Source: Kappaphycus alvarezii
Lineage: Eukaryota > Rhodophyta > Florideophyceae > Gigartinales > Solieriaceae
Direction of reading: 5' to 3'
DNA length: 64,000 nt
Assembly (NCBI GenBank): GCA_002205965.3
Contig: NADL03000481.1
Location: 186,001-250,000 of the forward strand
In this document: one piece after another, positions 1 to 10,045 of the stretch
Layout: each line of letters opens with the position of its first letter
Position numbering within the stretch: position 1 is the first letter of the stretch
Notes under the pieces: generated by a model
The model's database searches: none
What the model was told of the DNA's origin: nothing
Seen by the model: the letters and a program-made list of their open reading frames with translations, nothing else
Program-made: the position numbers and the translations under genes

Positions 1-2
1 TG

Positions 3-420
3 TACGGAAGGGCTCCTAGAATGTTACAGAGAGACATGGAAACAAATATTATCGATGAAGAGAGTAGAGAAGTCGAACTACTGGCCACTGAAGGCTGGAG
101 ATCACACCGCGCGCTAACACAGACAAGAAATAAGATGAAGAGCCTCCAGTCCAAACCTTTCAGTCGGCTCTAAAGTACTTGTAGTACATGGAAAGCAATG
201 CAGCAGGCTGTGAAGTGGCCGGCCTTCCAAACAAAGTACTCGAATCCTTGCGTCGTCACGGAGGAAAGACACCCGCACTATAAGCTATGTTCAAGCTCAG
301 GGAAGAGATCAAGGAGGGCCATCCATGCACGTCGTCTAGTCCCTTACCATCAGAGGCCTGAAGAATTCCTTCTCACACAGGACTATGCGCAACCACGGGC
401 ATACTCATCTTTAACTATAG
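3..420 (+). pseudogene. Ty3/gypsy integrase C-terminal (GPY/F-like) tail, partial
   Basis: This is the 3' end of a Ty3/gypsy pol gene whose upstream part lies outside the window. The first frame opens with YGRAPRML, which resembles the stretch just after the integrase catalytic core in gypsy elements. It stops at about 171. A shifted frame then reads SVGSKVLVVHGK, the F-x-VGDxVLV signature of the integrase tail. A third frame (198-425) gives KWPAFQ, HPHYKL and HARRLVPYHQRPEEF, which match the W-x-GPF/Y and IHxxRLKPYxxRP positions of the GPY/F module. The module normally helps integrase bind DNA. At least two frameshifts make this copy inactive. The assignment rests on motif order; the individual matches are modest. 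Confidence 0.6.
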
Positions 421-421
421 A

Positions 422-1482
422 ATGATTCCTATGGGAGGAAAAAGGGCCTGGGAATGGATCATCTCGATTACGCGTGACTACTACGAACTCCACGTAATCG
501 TCCATTTCTACATTAATATATGCCTATGTTTTCGTACGTTGAACGGACCATTGCTACCTCAAGAAGATTTCCGACTATTGATCAGAGTTCTATTCTCATT
601 CCAAAACGGAAGGTTCACGGAAGCAGGTCCAGAGTTTGTGGAAGTCATATATCATTACTCTATAGGAAGGTATGGAATGGTAGCTATCGGAGACTTGTCG
701 CAAACATATCTGAACATTATCCGTCCGTTTACGTATTTCTTAAGAACAACCAAGATGTGCGACTGAGAGGTTACAGCTTGCCCCCTGATATGGAATATCG
801 ACTGGTCCCATATCCTCTATGGGAACCTTACGTTGCTCCGCTCAGAAACACAACCTCAGCCGAAGACCAGGATCCTCCCGAGGCCGTGATGATGATACGA
901 GCTGGACCATCAAGTGATCGGGGCGGATCATCGAAGAGGGCAAGGCGTCGGGAGCAGCGAGGAAGATCGCCAAGAAGATCGCCTCAAACACCGCCTAGTC
1001 TCCCAGGGGGAAACTATGCATCCTTAATTATTGGACGGCTACCAATTAGACGTTGGCTTCGCGAAATGACAGAGGACCCACGAGAAGCAGAAGTAATTTC
1101 CTTTTTTGCAATTAGTATTTGCATGTGCTTCCAGACCATTCACGGGGCGCACCTTACTCGTGAGGACTCAGTCCTTATGTTGCGAGTTTTTTTCTCCTTC
1201 AGATACCCGTTTCTGGACCCGTTGCCAGAAAAGTTTGCATACTACGTTTACTACCTCACATTTGGAAGGTTTGGAGAAGTGAAACGGGAGGAGCTCATTA
1301 GAGAACACTATGAAACCATACGCCGAATCTACGAAACTCTTGACCAAGGAGATGAGCCGGTCATCGCACGGTACACACTCTCTCATCATATTGGAAATGA
1401 GCTACTACCATATCCTTATAGTGAACCCTATACTCTCCCTGATGAATGGATAGAACTCCCACAAGAACAACAAGAGCAGTGA
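422..1482 (+). pseudogene. Extra ORF of the gypsy element: tandemly duplicated unknown domain
   Basis: This reading frame sits between the integrase tail and the 3' LTR, where some gypsy elements carry env-like or other accessory genes. It holds two copies of a domain of about 100-110 residues. Copy 1 (422 to about 840) has ICLCFRTLNG, LIRVLFSF and SIGRYGMV; copy 2 (about 1060-1450) has ICMCFQTIHG, MLRVFFSF and TFGRFGEV. Both end in a similar block, LVPYPLWEPY versus LLPYPYSEPY. Copy 1 changes reading frame near 720-745; copy 2 is open. A basic, Ser/Pro/Arg-rich linker (RRREQRGRSPRRS) separates them. I do not recognise the domain: it is not a chromodomain or a fusion glycoprotein, and I see no signal peptide. 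The ORF stops 33 bases before the LTR, so it probably belongs to the element. Confidence 0.55.
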
Positions 1483-1504
1483 CGAGCCGGGACGTTCGTC
1501 TTGA

Positions 1505-2235
1505 GCGGGAGGGCGTGATGTGCGCAAATTCGCACACGAAAAAATTTAGATGAGGACCATAATTGTATACAGTATTGGAACTGGGAAGATATTTTTACAG
1601 TTTTTGAATTTGCAAGATATTTTTAATTTGGGTGAGTGTGGCAAATTCATCGGTTGATTTTTTATTTTAGGACACGCTGTCATAGTGGATGTCAGTACAG
1701 TTCTAGGTTGTGGGTGATACTACGAGTGACTCTGAAAGGTCTATATAATGGCCACATCAATTCCCACCCCTGGCCGATGGGTGGCTGGCATGGGTATGGC
1801 ACCTAGATATTTACCTTGAGGAAATATCTTCTAATGGTCTCTCTGGTTCACACGATTCCCGTGAATGCGTTTTATGGTATTTAGTATGTTTGATTGAGAC
1901 TTTAGGATTAGCCGAAAAGTCTATATAAGCTGAGTAAAGTGCTTCCTCCTTGAGAGGTCAAGCAAGTTGGCAGACAACTTCAAGCCAAGTCCAGAGTAGT
2001 AGGAAGTTGAGAGTCAACTTCAGACCCAAGAAGCATTTATTTTACCCTAGTCACTAAGCATAGGTGGTAGACCCTGCCCCTTCCATACTTGCTTGTAGCC
2101 CATTCAACTGTCTTCCCTATACACTCCTTTTCGTTCGTTCAACTATACCACGGTAGCACTTTTGTCGCTTGCAACACCTCCTTCTTGGGGTGGTTGATTC
2201 TGAATATCTCTTCTCCCGACGATTTACCCCTATCA
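1505..2235 (+). mobile_element. Ty3/gypsy 3' LTR with polypurine tract
   Basis: A purine-rich tract (GAGCGGGAGGG, 1503-1513) lies just upstream of TGATGTGCGC at 1516. The proposed LTR begins TGAT and ends CCTATCA at 2235, giving the usual TG...CA ends and about 720 bp. A TATA box (CTATATAAG, 1921-1929) would drive the element's transcript. The right boundary is supported by an inverted relative (3866-4310) whose similarity stops at the same CCTATCA. The 5' LTR would lie left of the window, so target-site duplications cannot be checked. Confidence 0.6.
1921..1929 (+). promoter_or_regulatory. LTR TATA box
   Basis: CTATATAAG inside the gypsy LTR. The same AGTCTATATAAGCTGAG context is kept in the inverted LTR copy (about 4170-4185), which suggests conserved promoter function in the family. 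Confidence 0.5.
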
Positions 2236-2236
2236 C

Positions 2237-2330
2237 GCTGTGGTCATCGGTGGCTACGGCCATCATCTCTTGGGCTCCACTGCACGTGATCGACGTGAAC
2301 CACCCAGTTAGATCTTTACTACGGTAAGTA
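2237..2330 (+). mobile_element. LINE family 1, 3' UTR fragment
   Basis: Starting right after the LTR end, GGTCATCGGTGGCTACGGCC and GACGTGAACCACCCAGTTAG match the 3' tails of other LINE copies here (minus strand 3600-3690; 6700-6780; 9994-10045; 10433-10480). The LTR therefore appears to have landed inside an older LINE copy, of which only the 3' end remains on this side. Confidence 0.5.
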
Positions 2331-2370
2331 GTAGGTCAGTCAGTGTACATTTCAGAGACATAATGAGTAC

Positions 2371-3480
2371 AAATGATTGATGCTCCGCAAGCTACATCGA
2401 GCTCCGCTCCGTCGCGCTCAGCGGATTTCGCTACCGCCGCGACAAGGCTTTCCTACTTGGCCAAGCCGCCCGTCACATTCCTGAGTTCCTGCTCCACATC
2501 CCTGGCATGCTCTACCTCGTCGAACTGGGTTCCTTCGACCCGCTACCCCCCGCTTTAGCACACAATCACGTTCAAACCTACCTCAAAAGTGTGCAGTAGG
2601 GGGCGCTGGCCAAGGTTCACTGGCGTGACGACGATTGGGCCAGATCTCCGAACCCGGACCTCCACACGAACGCCGAGGTGCAACTACTGATACGTGGTCT
2701 CGCGCTCTGTAAAGGCCCCGTTGCTGCCTTCCTCTTTGCATATCTCACAGTCGACACGGAAGGGGGAAAGGTTTGGGTGTTTTACTTTTGGAAGATATAT
2801 CCGATACGGACACGGACGTGTCCGCGGTTCACTGGAAGATGATGGTACGACGCTGCCTTGGGCTGCCTGTTTACGATGATTAGCTTCCTCAGAACCGCGA
2901 GCATTGTAAACGCCCGATGGACAGGTAAGGAGACCACGCAGCGGGCCTGTGCCCCTCTGGACTCGGTCGCAAACGCCGGCATGACTCGCTTCGCAATGTC
3001 GTTGCCGGCCGTATCGCCCATGCAGCAGGCCTGGACTGCCAGGTCGATCCCCCACTCCTTGTGCCAGGCACTAAGCAGTGACCCGCTGACATACTGGTCC
3101 ACCCAGCAGCTGCTCCCGACGGCACCATGGTCCGCACGATTGCCTGCGATGTCACCGTTGTCTCTCCGTTCAACAATGATATACGATCAAGAGCCACTCG
3201 GGAAGTGGGCGGTGCTGCCGCAGTTGCACACGCAACAAGGTGACTGCCCTGGAGCGAAAACTGTCGCATAGACTCCCAACACCCTCAGAAAACCCCACAC
3301 CAGACCCCAGTTTCGAATTCCAACCGCTTGCCTTCTATTCCGCGTATTCGCCTTCCCCTGCAACCATCGTCTTCTTAGAGGGTCTGTTGCCGCACATCGC
3401 GGAGAAGTTCAACACATCCATTGGAGTTATCCCCACAAGTATATATACCCGCATTAGTAGTACAATAGGAGGAAGAAGTA
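2371..3480 (+). pseudogene. LINE family 1 copy A: post-RT region, zinc finger and endonuclease-like C-terminus
   Basis: This is a 5'-truncated non-LTR retrotransposon. Frames in order show LHIPGMLYLV and KVHWRDDDWA (post-RT region), then VHWKMMVRRCLGLPVYDD, GDHAAGLC, PADILVHP, IACDVTVVSPF and finally FEFQPLAFYS...VFLEGLLPHIAEK. The GDHA-x4-C piece is the end of a CCHC finger; the PAD...CDVTV pair resembles the PD-(D/E)xK core of restriction-like LINE endonucleases that nick target DNA. An in-frame stop (about 2598), several frameshifts and a 56-bp insertion event at 2753-2816 break it. The family name is unknown. Copy B (5525) is the best relative. Confidence 0.6.
2753..2816. repeat. Short repeat copy i with flanking 8-bp duplication
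   Basis: A 48-bp unit (2761-2808) containing GGTTTGGGTGTTTTAC and GGAAGATATATCCG is flanked by GACACGGA on both sides (2753-2760, 2809-2816). Two other LINE copies lack it at the matching place, so it is a true insertion into copy A. No terminal inverted repeats are evident. Confidence 0.6.
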
Positions 3481-3500
3481 TCTTTACTCATTACTTATCA

Positions 3501-3547
3501 AGGGAAAAGGTTTGGGTGTTTTACTCTTGGAAGATATATCCGGTCTA
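3501..3547. repeat. Short repeat copy ii
   Basis: The same core (GGTTTGGGTGTTTTACTCTT then GGAAGATATATCCGGTCT) occurs just downstream of the 3' end of LINE copy A. Its flanks (ACTTATCA left, ATCCCATG right) do not form a clear duplication, so the insertion is old, rearranged, or this copy moved with other sequence. Confidence 0.5.
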
Positions 3548-3599
3548 TCCCATGGTTTTCAAGACAACCGCAATCATGATTGTGCACCGACTGACCGAC

Positions 3600-3865
3600 T
3601 ATTAAGTTAAGAACTAACTGGATGGACTAAATCGGTTGCGTGCAGTGGGGCGCGCGATATGATGGCCATAGCCACCGATGATCACAAAGTGCAACTGATA
3701 CCCTGGTAGATGCGTGTGCGAATAGTAGCGTCCGAGGTGTGGCATTTCCTGGCTACACGTGGAACAAACTCTTCGATGAAAAATGCCGTCTCCGGAGAAG
3801 GGGAGGAAGTCGAAAACCAGAGGCTGGAATCGGAAAAATGGGTCGCGGGAGGGCAGGGAGGGGGG
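3600..3865 (-). pseudogene. LINE family 1 fragment, minus strand (extreme C-terminus and 3' UTR)
   Basis: On the minus strand the translation reads FRFQPLVFDF and then, after a frameshift, HTSDATIRTRIYQG-like residues. These match FTFRPLAFDS and LGVIRCRIY at the C-terminus of LINE copy B. The 3' UTR block with ATCATCGGTGGCTATGGCC follows. It abuts the end of an inverted gypsy LTR at 3866, as the plus-strand copy does at 2236, but at a different point in the LINE. Confidence 0.5.
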
Positions 3866-4310
3866 TGATAGGGGTAAATCGTCGGGAGAAGAGATATTCA
3901 GAACCAACTACCCCAAGAAGGAGGTGTTGCATGCGACAAAAGTGCTACCGTGGTATAGTTGAACGAACGAAAAGGAGTGGATAGGGAAGACAGCTGAATG
4001 GGCTACAAGCAAGTATGGAAGGAGCAGGGTCTACCACCTATGCTTAGTGACTAGGGTAAAATAAATGCTTCTTGGGTCTGAAGTTGACTCTCAACTTCCT
4101 AACTATTTGGGACTAAGCTTGAAGCTGCCTGCCAACTTGCTTGACCTCTCCATGAGGAAGCGGTTTACTCAGCTTATATAGACTTTTGGCTACCTCTAAA
4201 GTCCGAACAAAGCTACAGAAGGTACCAGGAAATGCGCAGAAACAATTTGTGCGGATGACATACTCTAAACAGAAGATACTTAAGAAACTAACAATCAATG
4301 AGGTCCTCTT
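3866..4310 (-). mobile_element. Gypsy LTR, inverted and 5'-truncated copy
   Basis: The reverse complement is close to the plus-strand LTR from ACTTTAGG (about 4204) to CCTATCA (3866), including the TATA region, the AAGCATTTATTTTACCC block and the TTCGTTCGTTCAAC block. Similarity fades upstream of about 4204, with scattered matches toward 4290. The expected first 270 or so bases of a 720-bp LTR are missing or replaced by the acidic-protein ORF that ends at 4309. Confidence 0.55.
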
Positions 4311-4929
4311 ATTTCCCATTCTCTAAATCAGATCCAAACAACTCCTCTAAAATATCCATGCTGTCCAAGCAGTCCCCACAAATATCTGCGAATGGCTCAC
4401 AGCTCTCTATTCCCTCCTGGGAGATATCTAAACTACTAAAGATATCTCCATCCGGTTCCAGCGTCGGCACCACTTGATCCATACTCTCCAGTCCAGGCCC
4501 CACCAGTACAACACTTTCCATGCCCCCATTTCCCTCATCCAACTCGTCCTCGTCCTCGTCATCCTCGTCATACTCCTCTTCCTCCTCATCCTCATCCTCC
4601 TCTTCAACCTCAACCTCAACCTCATCCTCCTCTTCAACCTCATCCTCCACGTCCTCCTCGTTATTAACCTCATAGACCAATCCAGGGGCTACCCACTCCT
4701 CAAAGGTCTCCCCAGCTCCCTCCTCGATGTCCCACTCCTGACCCTCAGGTACCTCCTCGGCCTCATCCTCGACGAAGAGCTTGCGGACGAACTCTATTTT
4801 ATTCTTCTTAGTCTGCCGTCGCAGGTAGTCGTCTGCGTCCGTCGGGCCATATACTGCGAGCGCAAGGCCGTTTAAGGGGCGAGAGGGGCGGTTTTTGGTG
4901 ATGGGGGCGGAGGGGCGAAGGTTGTTCAT
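4309..4929 (-). CDS. Hypothetical acidic protein (206 aa)
   Basis: An intact single-exon ORF. The ATG is in a favourable context (CCAAAATGA). Residues 1-50 are mixed and partly basic (RRQTKKNKIEFVRK at 37-50). Residues 89-132 are almost pure Asp/Glu. The tail (187-206) is CLDSMDILEELFGSDLENGK, possibly a short amphipathic helix. No signal peptide or membrane segment is seen. Such acidic tracts occur in histone chaperones and other nuclear proteins, but nothing identifies a family, so function is unknown. A TTTAAA-type box lies about 110 bases upstream (near 5040) and the leader is pyrimidine-rich, which is consistent with a host promoter. The stop lies right at the edge of the inverted gypsy LTR. 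It could be a host gene or an ORF of a retroelement. Confidence 0.5.
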   Translation of the reverse strand: MNNLRPSAPITKNRPSRPLNGLALAVYGPTDADDYLRRQTKKNKIEFVRKLFVEDEAEEVPEGQEWDIEEGAGETFEEWVAPGLVYEVNNEEDVEDEVEEEDEVEVEVEEEDEDEEEEEYDEDDEDEDELDEGNGGMESVVLVGPGLESMDQVVPTLEPDGDIFSSLDISQEGIESCEPFADICGDCLDSMDILEELFGSDLENGK

Positions 4930-5524
4930 TTTGGTTGTAAATGACTGTAGACGGAGGATAGAGGGTGTTTTGGGTGTGTGGGGGAGAGGGGTGATGAGTA
5001 AAATGATCAGGGACGTTTGAAACTTGGAATAAAGAGGTTTAAATAGGCTCCCGGGACAGGTTCTATCGATTAGGAATAGGTAAAATAAATCTGCAAGGGA
5101 TTTTGTAGTAGTGCATTTGCGCCCTTTTTCTCAAAAAAACGAATTTGGTGGAGGAGGTAAGCAAATAGGGAAAAAGAACTTGATTAAGGATCGATTCAGA
5201 GGGGTAGATACAGTATAAAAATATCTAGATAAAATGGAAGTAAATTTGGAGAGGACCGCGGTAATGATAAGCGAGGTTCAGGGAGGACGAGGAAGGACCG
5301 GAACTATAAGCAAATTTGGACAAGGAGAGGTAGTACAGTAAACTATAGGCCTGTAGATGACGGCGACAAAAAAAATCTGCGCCTAACAGGGGGCACCAAG
5401 CGCCTTGACAGCTTTCGCTGTAGGTCCTGTACCTTGCGTTGGTGAGTGCGGGCGGCAGTCCCAGTATACAATATGTGTAATCATCTCAACTTCATGGTTT
5501 ATATATGGTCTCCTATTGTAACAA
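4930..5524. other. Intergenic region upstream of the acidic ORF
   Basis: Holds the likely minus-strand leader and a possible TTTAAA box for the acidic ORF. Beyond it is purine-rich sequence (5220-5340) with no coding signal. LINE copy B starts abruptly near 5525. Confidence 0.3.
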
Positions 5525-6823
5525 TGTCTCACGGACCGAGCCTGGGACCAAGTCTGCCTCCCCATGCACCTCGGCGGTCAGGGCTTCGAAAGCATCGCCC
5601 CGTTCCTCCATGGCGCAGCCGCCGCCAGCATCATTGATGCTGCGCCCGCACGGCAGTGGACTTCCGCATACGCCACGCCGCGTGCTTGTGCACTAGCTTC
5701 TGGCCGCTTCCGCGGCGACCGGTCCTTCCTCCGCCGCTAGGCTGGGCCTTCGCTCCGCCGTTTCGCCCTGTCCATCCCTGGGATAGTCGACCTTTCGACC
5801 CTTGACCCTCCCACTCTAGCTGCTTCACCCACCAACACTCTAACCCTTCTCAAACGGGTGCCGCAAGAGGCACGGGCAAGGGTACATTGGCACGATCAAT
5901 CCTGGGCCACTGCCCAAAACCCGACCGCTCACAGCGACGCCGACGTTCGACATCGCATCGGTGGCTTAGCGTTCCGCCGCAGCCCCACTGCGGCCTTTAT
6001 CTTCGCCCACCCCACGGCAGCAACGAAGGTGCCACACCACACACTGGCAGACTATATTTCGCCGTCACCTCAGACTGCCAGTGTATGATGACTCGATGCC
6101 CCTCAACTGCCACCACTGTGACCACCCCTTGGACACCCTCGGGGATCACGCCGCCGACCTCTGCTGCCCTGGTTTCGGCCGTCGTCACCGCCATGACTCG
6201 CTCTGTTATGCGTTTGCGACACACGTTACCCGCGCCGCGGGTCTGGATACTTGGCACGAGGTTCCGCTCCTCGTCCCGGGCACTGCGCTCCGACCCGCCG
6301 ATATCCTGGTACAACCACTCCCAACCCCGGAAGGCACAACATTGCACCCCGTTGCGTGTGATATCACTGTCGTCTTCCCGTTCAAGGCCGCAGTTCGCAC
6401 CAAGGCGACCCAGGTTGCCGGTGGCGCTGCTGAAGTGGGGGCCCGCGACAAGGTTACAATTCTGGAACGCAACCTCGCCCGACGCCTCCCCGCTCCCTCA
6501 ACTGGCCCATCTTCTTTTGCGCCTTACACGCCGAAATTTACGTTTCGACCTCTGGCGTTTGATTCCCTGGGTGCCCCTTCCCCTGGTACAATTGCATTTA
6601 TCGAGGAGTTAGTTCGGCGGATCGCGTCCAAGTGTCACTCGACACTTGGCGTTATCCGCTGCCGTATCTACTAGTGACTGAGTTGCACCCTCTGGTCATC
6701 CATCGCTCAAGCTATCCTGTCCCGAGCCCCGAGGCGCATGGATGACGAGGTACACCCGGTTAGATCTTAGCCGTATAGTTAGGACGTGCGCAGTCCCCAG
6801 TAGATACTGAAGAAGAATAACGC
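5525..6823 (+). pseudogene. LINE family 1 copy B: post-RT region, CCHC finger, endonuclease-like domain, 3' UTR
   Basis: The best-preserved copy. It starts 5'-truncated at DRAWDQVCLPMHLGG (the LPxxLGGxG block that follows RT in many LINEs), passes VHWHDQSWAT, and then has an open 197-residue stretch (6081-6674). There, CHHC...GDHAADLC forms a C-x2-C-x9-H-x4-C finger, RHRHD stands at the RHN position, RPADIL and ACDITVVFPF form the PD...D core, and FRPLAFDS...ELVRRIASK ends the protein before the TAG at 6672. This layout is that of restriction-like endonuclease LINE proteins, which cut the target and prime reverse transcription there. The 3' UTR runs to about 6823. Stops and frame changes before 6081 and the missing RT make it a dead insertion. 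Confidence 0.65.
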
Positions 6824-6842
6824 TTTATTGTTTGAAGACATA

Positions 6843-6904
6843 GATACTGAAGGGGAAGGTTTGGGTGTTTTACTCTTGGAAGATATATCCGGTCTGGATA
6901 CTGA
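6843..6904. repeat. Short repeat copy iii with flanking 8-bp duplication
   Basis: A 46-bp unit (6851-6896) with the same GGTTTGGGTGTTTTACTC core as copies i and ii, flanked by GATACTGA at 6843-6850 and 6897-6904. A further GATACTGA occurs at 6803, so local repetition of this octamer weakens the target-duplication reading a little. Confidence 0.55.
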
Positions 6905-8029
6905 ATACATTAAACTTCTCTCTACCAAGATTGAGGGACAGTAAAAAATCATTCGCTCCAAAAAACCACAATTTTTTATCTATTATTGTAGATTTCCAGG
7001 AAACCTCCATGAACTCTCCCAGTCGGAAACCTGGAAAACTGGAAACCACGCGTTCTACTCGAAACTTTGCAGGATGGCCGACCATGCAGTTCTCAATAGA
7101 GTTTTCGGGAAAGCACGGGCAAAATTCGATCATCTAGACCAGAAATGGCCACTTTTTAAAAGCCATTCAAGTTTCCCGGGAAACAGGTAATACTGAGTAG
7201 CCCTACAAAAACGATGCCATAAATGAATGTCAATTTGGAGCTGGGCAGCAAATTCTGGGTAAAATGATATGATTGTCGTTCGTTTTAATTTGGATTTCAG
7301 CTCGTAGTGGCGGCTTATATATGCGCCTTAAATCCTACGCAGTCCTAGTCCAACTACAGTTGATTGGGTTGCCAAGTGAGCGTGGTGTTGTTAATAATTA
7401 CAAGGCATCACCGAACATACATAGGAATAATAATGCGCATGAATGATTTGAGTGCAGTGTCGTGTATCCGAGGTTATCGCCAAGGTAAACAGAAAAGGGA
7501 AGACAACAGCATAATTCAACGCGACATTGATGCTGTCGAAGTCATAATTAAAGATGAACAATTAAACTAAATTCACGCAATTAAATCGTGAAAATATTTT
7601 GACGATGCATGATGAAGCAGTTTGTGTGTGTTTGCTCCAATGCAGACTTGACAATATAATATACACCCTGAACATGATCCTCCCAATTGATCCGCACTCA
7701 CCACCAATGCCGCGTCACCCAGTCCATCTACACGCATTCGGCAATCAACCATGGCTTAGTCGCTATTCGCAACAAAGGCAATGGCAGAAAAGGCACAAAG
7801 TGCGTTGATAACTGCCCTTGAGAAAATTTGTAGGGGAGAATCTTGCAGAGGAGTTTCGGAAAGCACAGAGATCTTGCCTTCCAAGTCCATGGTACATATT
7901 ACACTGCTGGAGTAACCATAGGAATCCGTAAATTCAAAGTACAAATAAAAGCTCTGTAGCAATCGTGGGAATCCGCAAATTGGACGTTACAGGGATGGCG
8001 TTTATTTCATCACATCGACAATAAGTTTT
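6905..8029. other. No clear gene
   Basis: Short open frames only (for example 7364-7570). This stretch may include the 5' part of the pogo-like element that follows, but I found no HTH motif or terminal repeat that proves it. Confidence 0.3.
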
Positions 8030-9550
8030 ATGTCCAAGGTATGGAATGATCAGCAAGAACAGGAAATAGATGCTCGTGTAGTTCACAAGCTCACAACACA
8101 ACAGTTTATGAGCAGTGAGGAAGTTCGTACCATAATTTGCAACTACAGGGATGAACTGAAAGATGCTACCACTGCGTATATACGACTAATTAAGGCTAGG
8201 CTCTCTCATTCATGGCTCCGCAGTTTTCTTGCGCGAAATTTGAACACGTTGAGTTTAAACGTGGTCCACCCTGTAGACCAATTGCGTGTTCAATGTTTCA
8301 ATTCGGACACTGTATCCCATTTTTTTTGCACAAGTGGCATTATTTTACGGAAAGTATGGCACCAATTCTGCCGATCAAGTCTACAATTTAGATGAGACGG
8401 GGGTTTCAACAGGAAGGGACTTTTTCGGAAATAGAGGAAAAAGAGTTATTACGTCTGTCAGAAACAGAGGGACCTGGCGAAGACTGAACTTTCAATATAT
8501 CAACCGTATATCTCTTCTAATATGTGTGAGTGGAAGCGGCAAATCTACATCAACAGCAGAAGTTTTCAAGGGCATTTATGAACCGCGATTGCATGACGGT
8601 GTTAGTTTTGGAAATGTGTCCAGTTTTTTACCTGATGCTTGGGTTCCCTTCTGGAGACGAGACGTTGGCAGTTTTGACGGATAGGGCGGTCATTTTTAGA
8701 AAACGAGTTTCTATTTTCATCTCAGTTGTTCGTTCAAAGCATCCCGCGGATGAATGGATTATTGTATTTTTTGACGCCTGTCGCTCTCATCTCCATTCAA
8801 GTGCATTACTGCAGATGAATAATGCCTACATTGCTGTGATAGCTATCCCAGCATATACAGGTGACTGCCTTCAACCTTTGCATGTATGCGTGTTTGGTCC
8901 CCTCAAGCATTATGGCAACGAAGCTATTATGCGTATGTCGCCCCGATACGCAAGTCAAGTATCTTCGGGGTTATCAAAGATACATTGGAGTCATGTATGG
9001 GATAATATAAAAAAGGCATACAAGAATGCTGTGACGGTCAAAAACATCGAAGATGGATTTAAAAAAGCTGGAATTTGGCCTCTGGACCTGGTGACATCAC
9101 TTGGCCCCAGTATTAGAAAATCCTACAGAAATGATTATGTTGTACGACTGAAGAAGTATGTAGAGCTTCGAGGGCACATTTGCTTGAGCTGATGCGTAAT
9201 GGGCCAATGAAACCTTCCATAAGAGCTGGTTTTGTTGATACCAGTGTTGGAATTGAGGGTAACCGTGATGATGTCATTAATCTGCCAGCAGAGTTGGAAG
9301 AAAAGAGACGCCAAGATCAAATCGAAAAATAATTGACCGCAGATTTGAGGAGGACGTAAGAAGTAGCTGAAAAAGCTCTTCGAAGGGCTCGGATGGACTC
9401 AATTGCCAGATCAAAAGCACAAAACGGCGTTGTTCGCTCGGGGAGTCTTTTAAGTCCAAGGTTCATTCAAAGATCGCCGTTGGGCAACCCGAAATCATCT
9501 GGAGGAGGTAGAAAATACCAAACGTATGAGTCGATCTACCATGGTATGAC
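8030..9550 (+). pseudogene. Pogo/Tigger-like DDE transposase (DDE_1 superfamily), broken
   Basis: Three successive frames spell one transposase. 8030-8300 gives the helical N-terminal part (LSHSWLRSFLARN). 8286-8684 gives VYNLDETGVSTGRDFFGNRG, with the first catalytic Asp in NLDETG. 8530-9192 gives IVFFDACRSHLHSSAL (second Asp) and IAIPAYTGDCLQPLHVCVFG; family members have LQPLDVGVFG here, so the third catalytic Asp is His (CAT). The tail continues to about 9550 (LLELMRNGPMKPS, LPAELEEKRRQ). The family cuts and pastes DNA at TA sites. Frameshifts near 8300, 8540 and 9180 plus the lost Asp make it inactive. I could not define its terminal repeats. Confidence 0.75.
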
Positions 9551-9993
9551 AAGAAATTAATGTTTAAAATGATTTGATTTCAGTTTCTAAACTGATTTTA
9601 ATTCAGTTCTTGAAATGAAGTACTGCATCTACTATGTAGTAAGATAGTAGTAAATCTGGTAGTAAATCTATCCGATTTACTTTTAATTTCCTTTTCTTTT
9701 TTGAAAAGTAAAATAAATTTCGCTACTGCGATGACTCTATACGTCCCCGTAAGCTGCATTTAAGTTTTTGAAGCGGTAGTTTGCAGGCCTCCCCTTAGTG
9801 ACTCTATATCTGCATAAATCCATACTAGCTGCACCGTAGAAACTTGGCACCATACTTAGTAGTAATATTTCAATTTATTCAAATTTTCAACAAATTTGCG
9901 GGCCATTTTAAAAATCAACGAATGCATGCGGGAAATGCACTGTCCCTTAATCTTGTTTGTAGGTGTTACAATCTATTTTTCGCGCATATATCT
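9551..9993. other. No gene seen
   Basis: AT-rich, with short TAGTA-type runs (9630-9670). No coding or structural signal was found. Confidence 0.3.
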
Positions 9994-10045
9994 GCACGTA
10001 GCCGACGTGGACCACCCGGTTAGCTCTTAACTAGCAATATAGTAG
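9994..10045 (+). mobile_element. LINE family 1, 3' tail fragment
   Basis: GTAGCCGACGTGGACCACCC followed by GGTTAGCTCTTAACTAGC matches the 3' UTR end of the LINE family. It is inverted relative to the larger fragment at 10433-10830, so the two tails face each other across about 390 bp (10046-10432) in which I see no gene. Confidence 0.5.
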
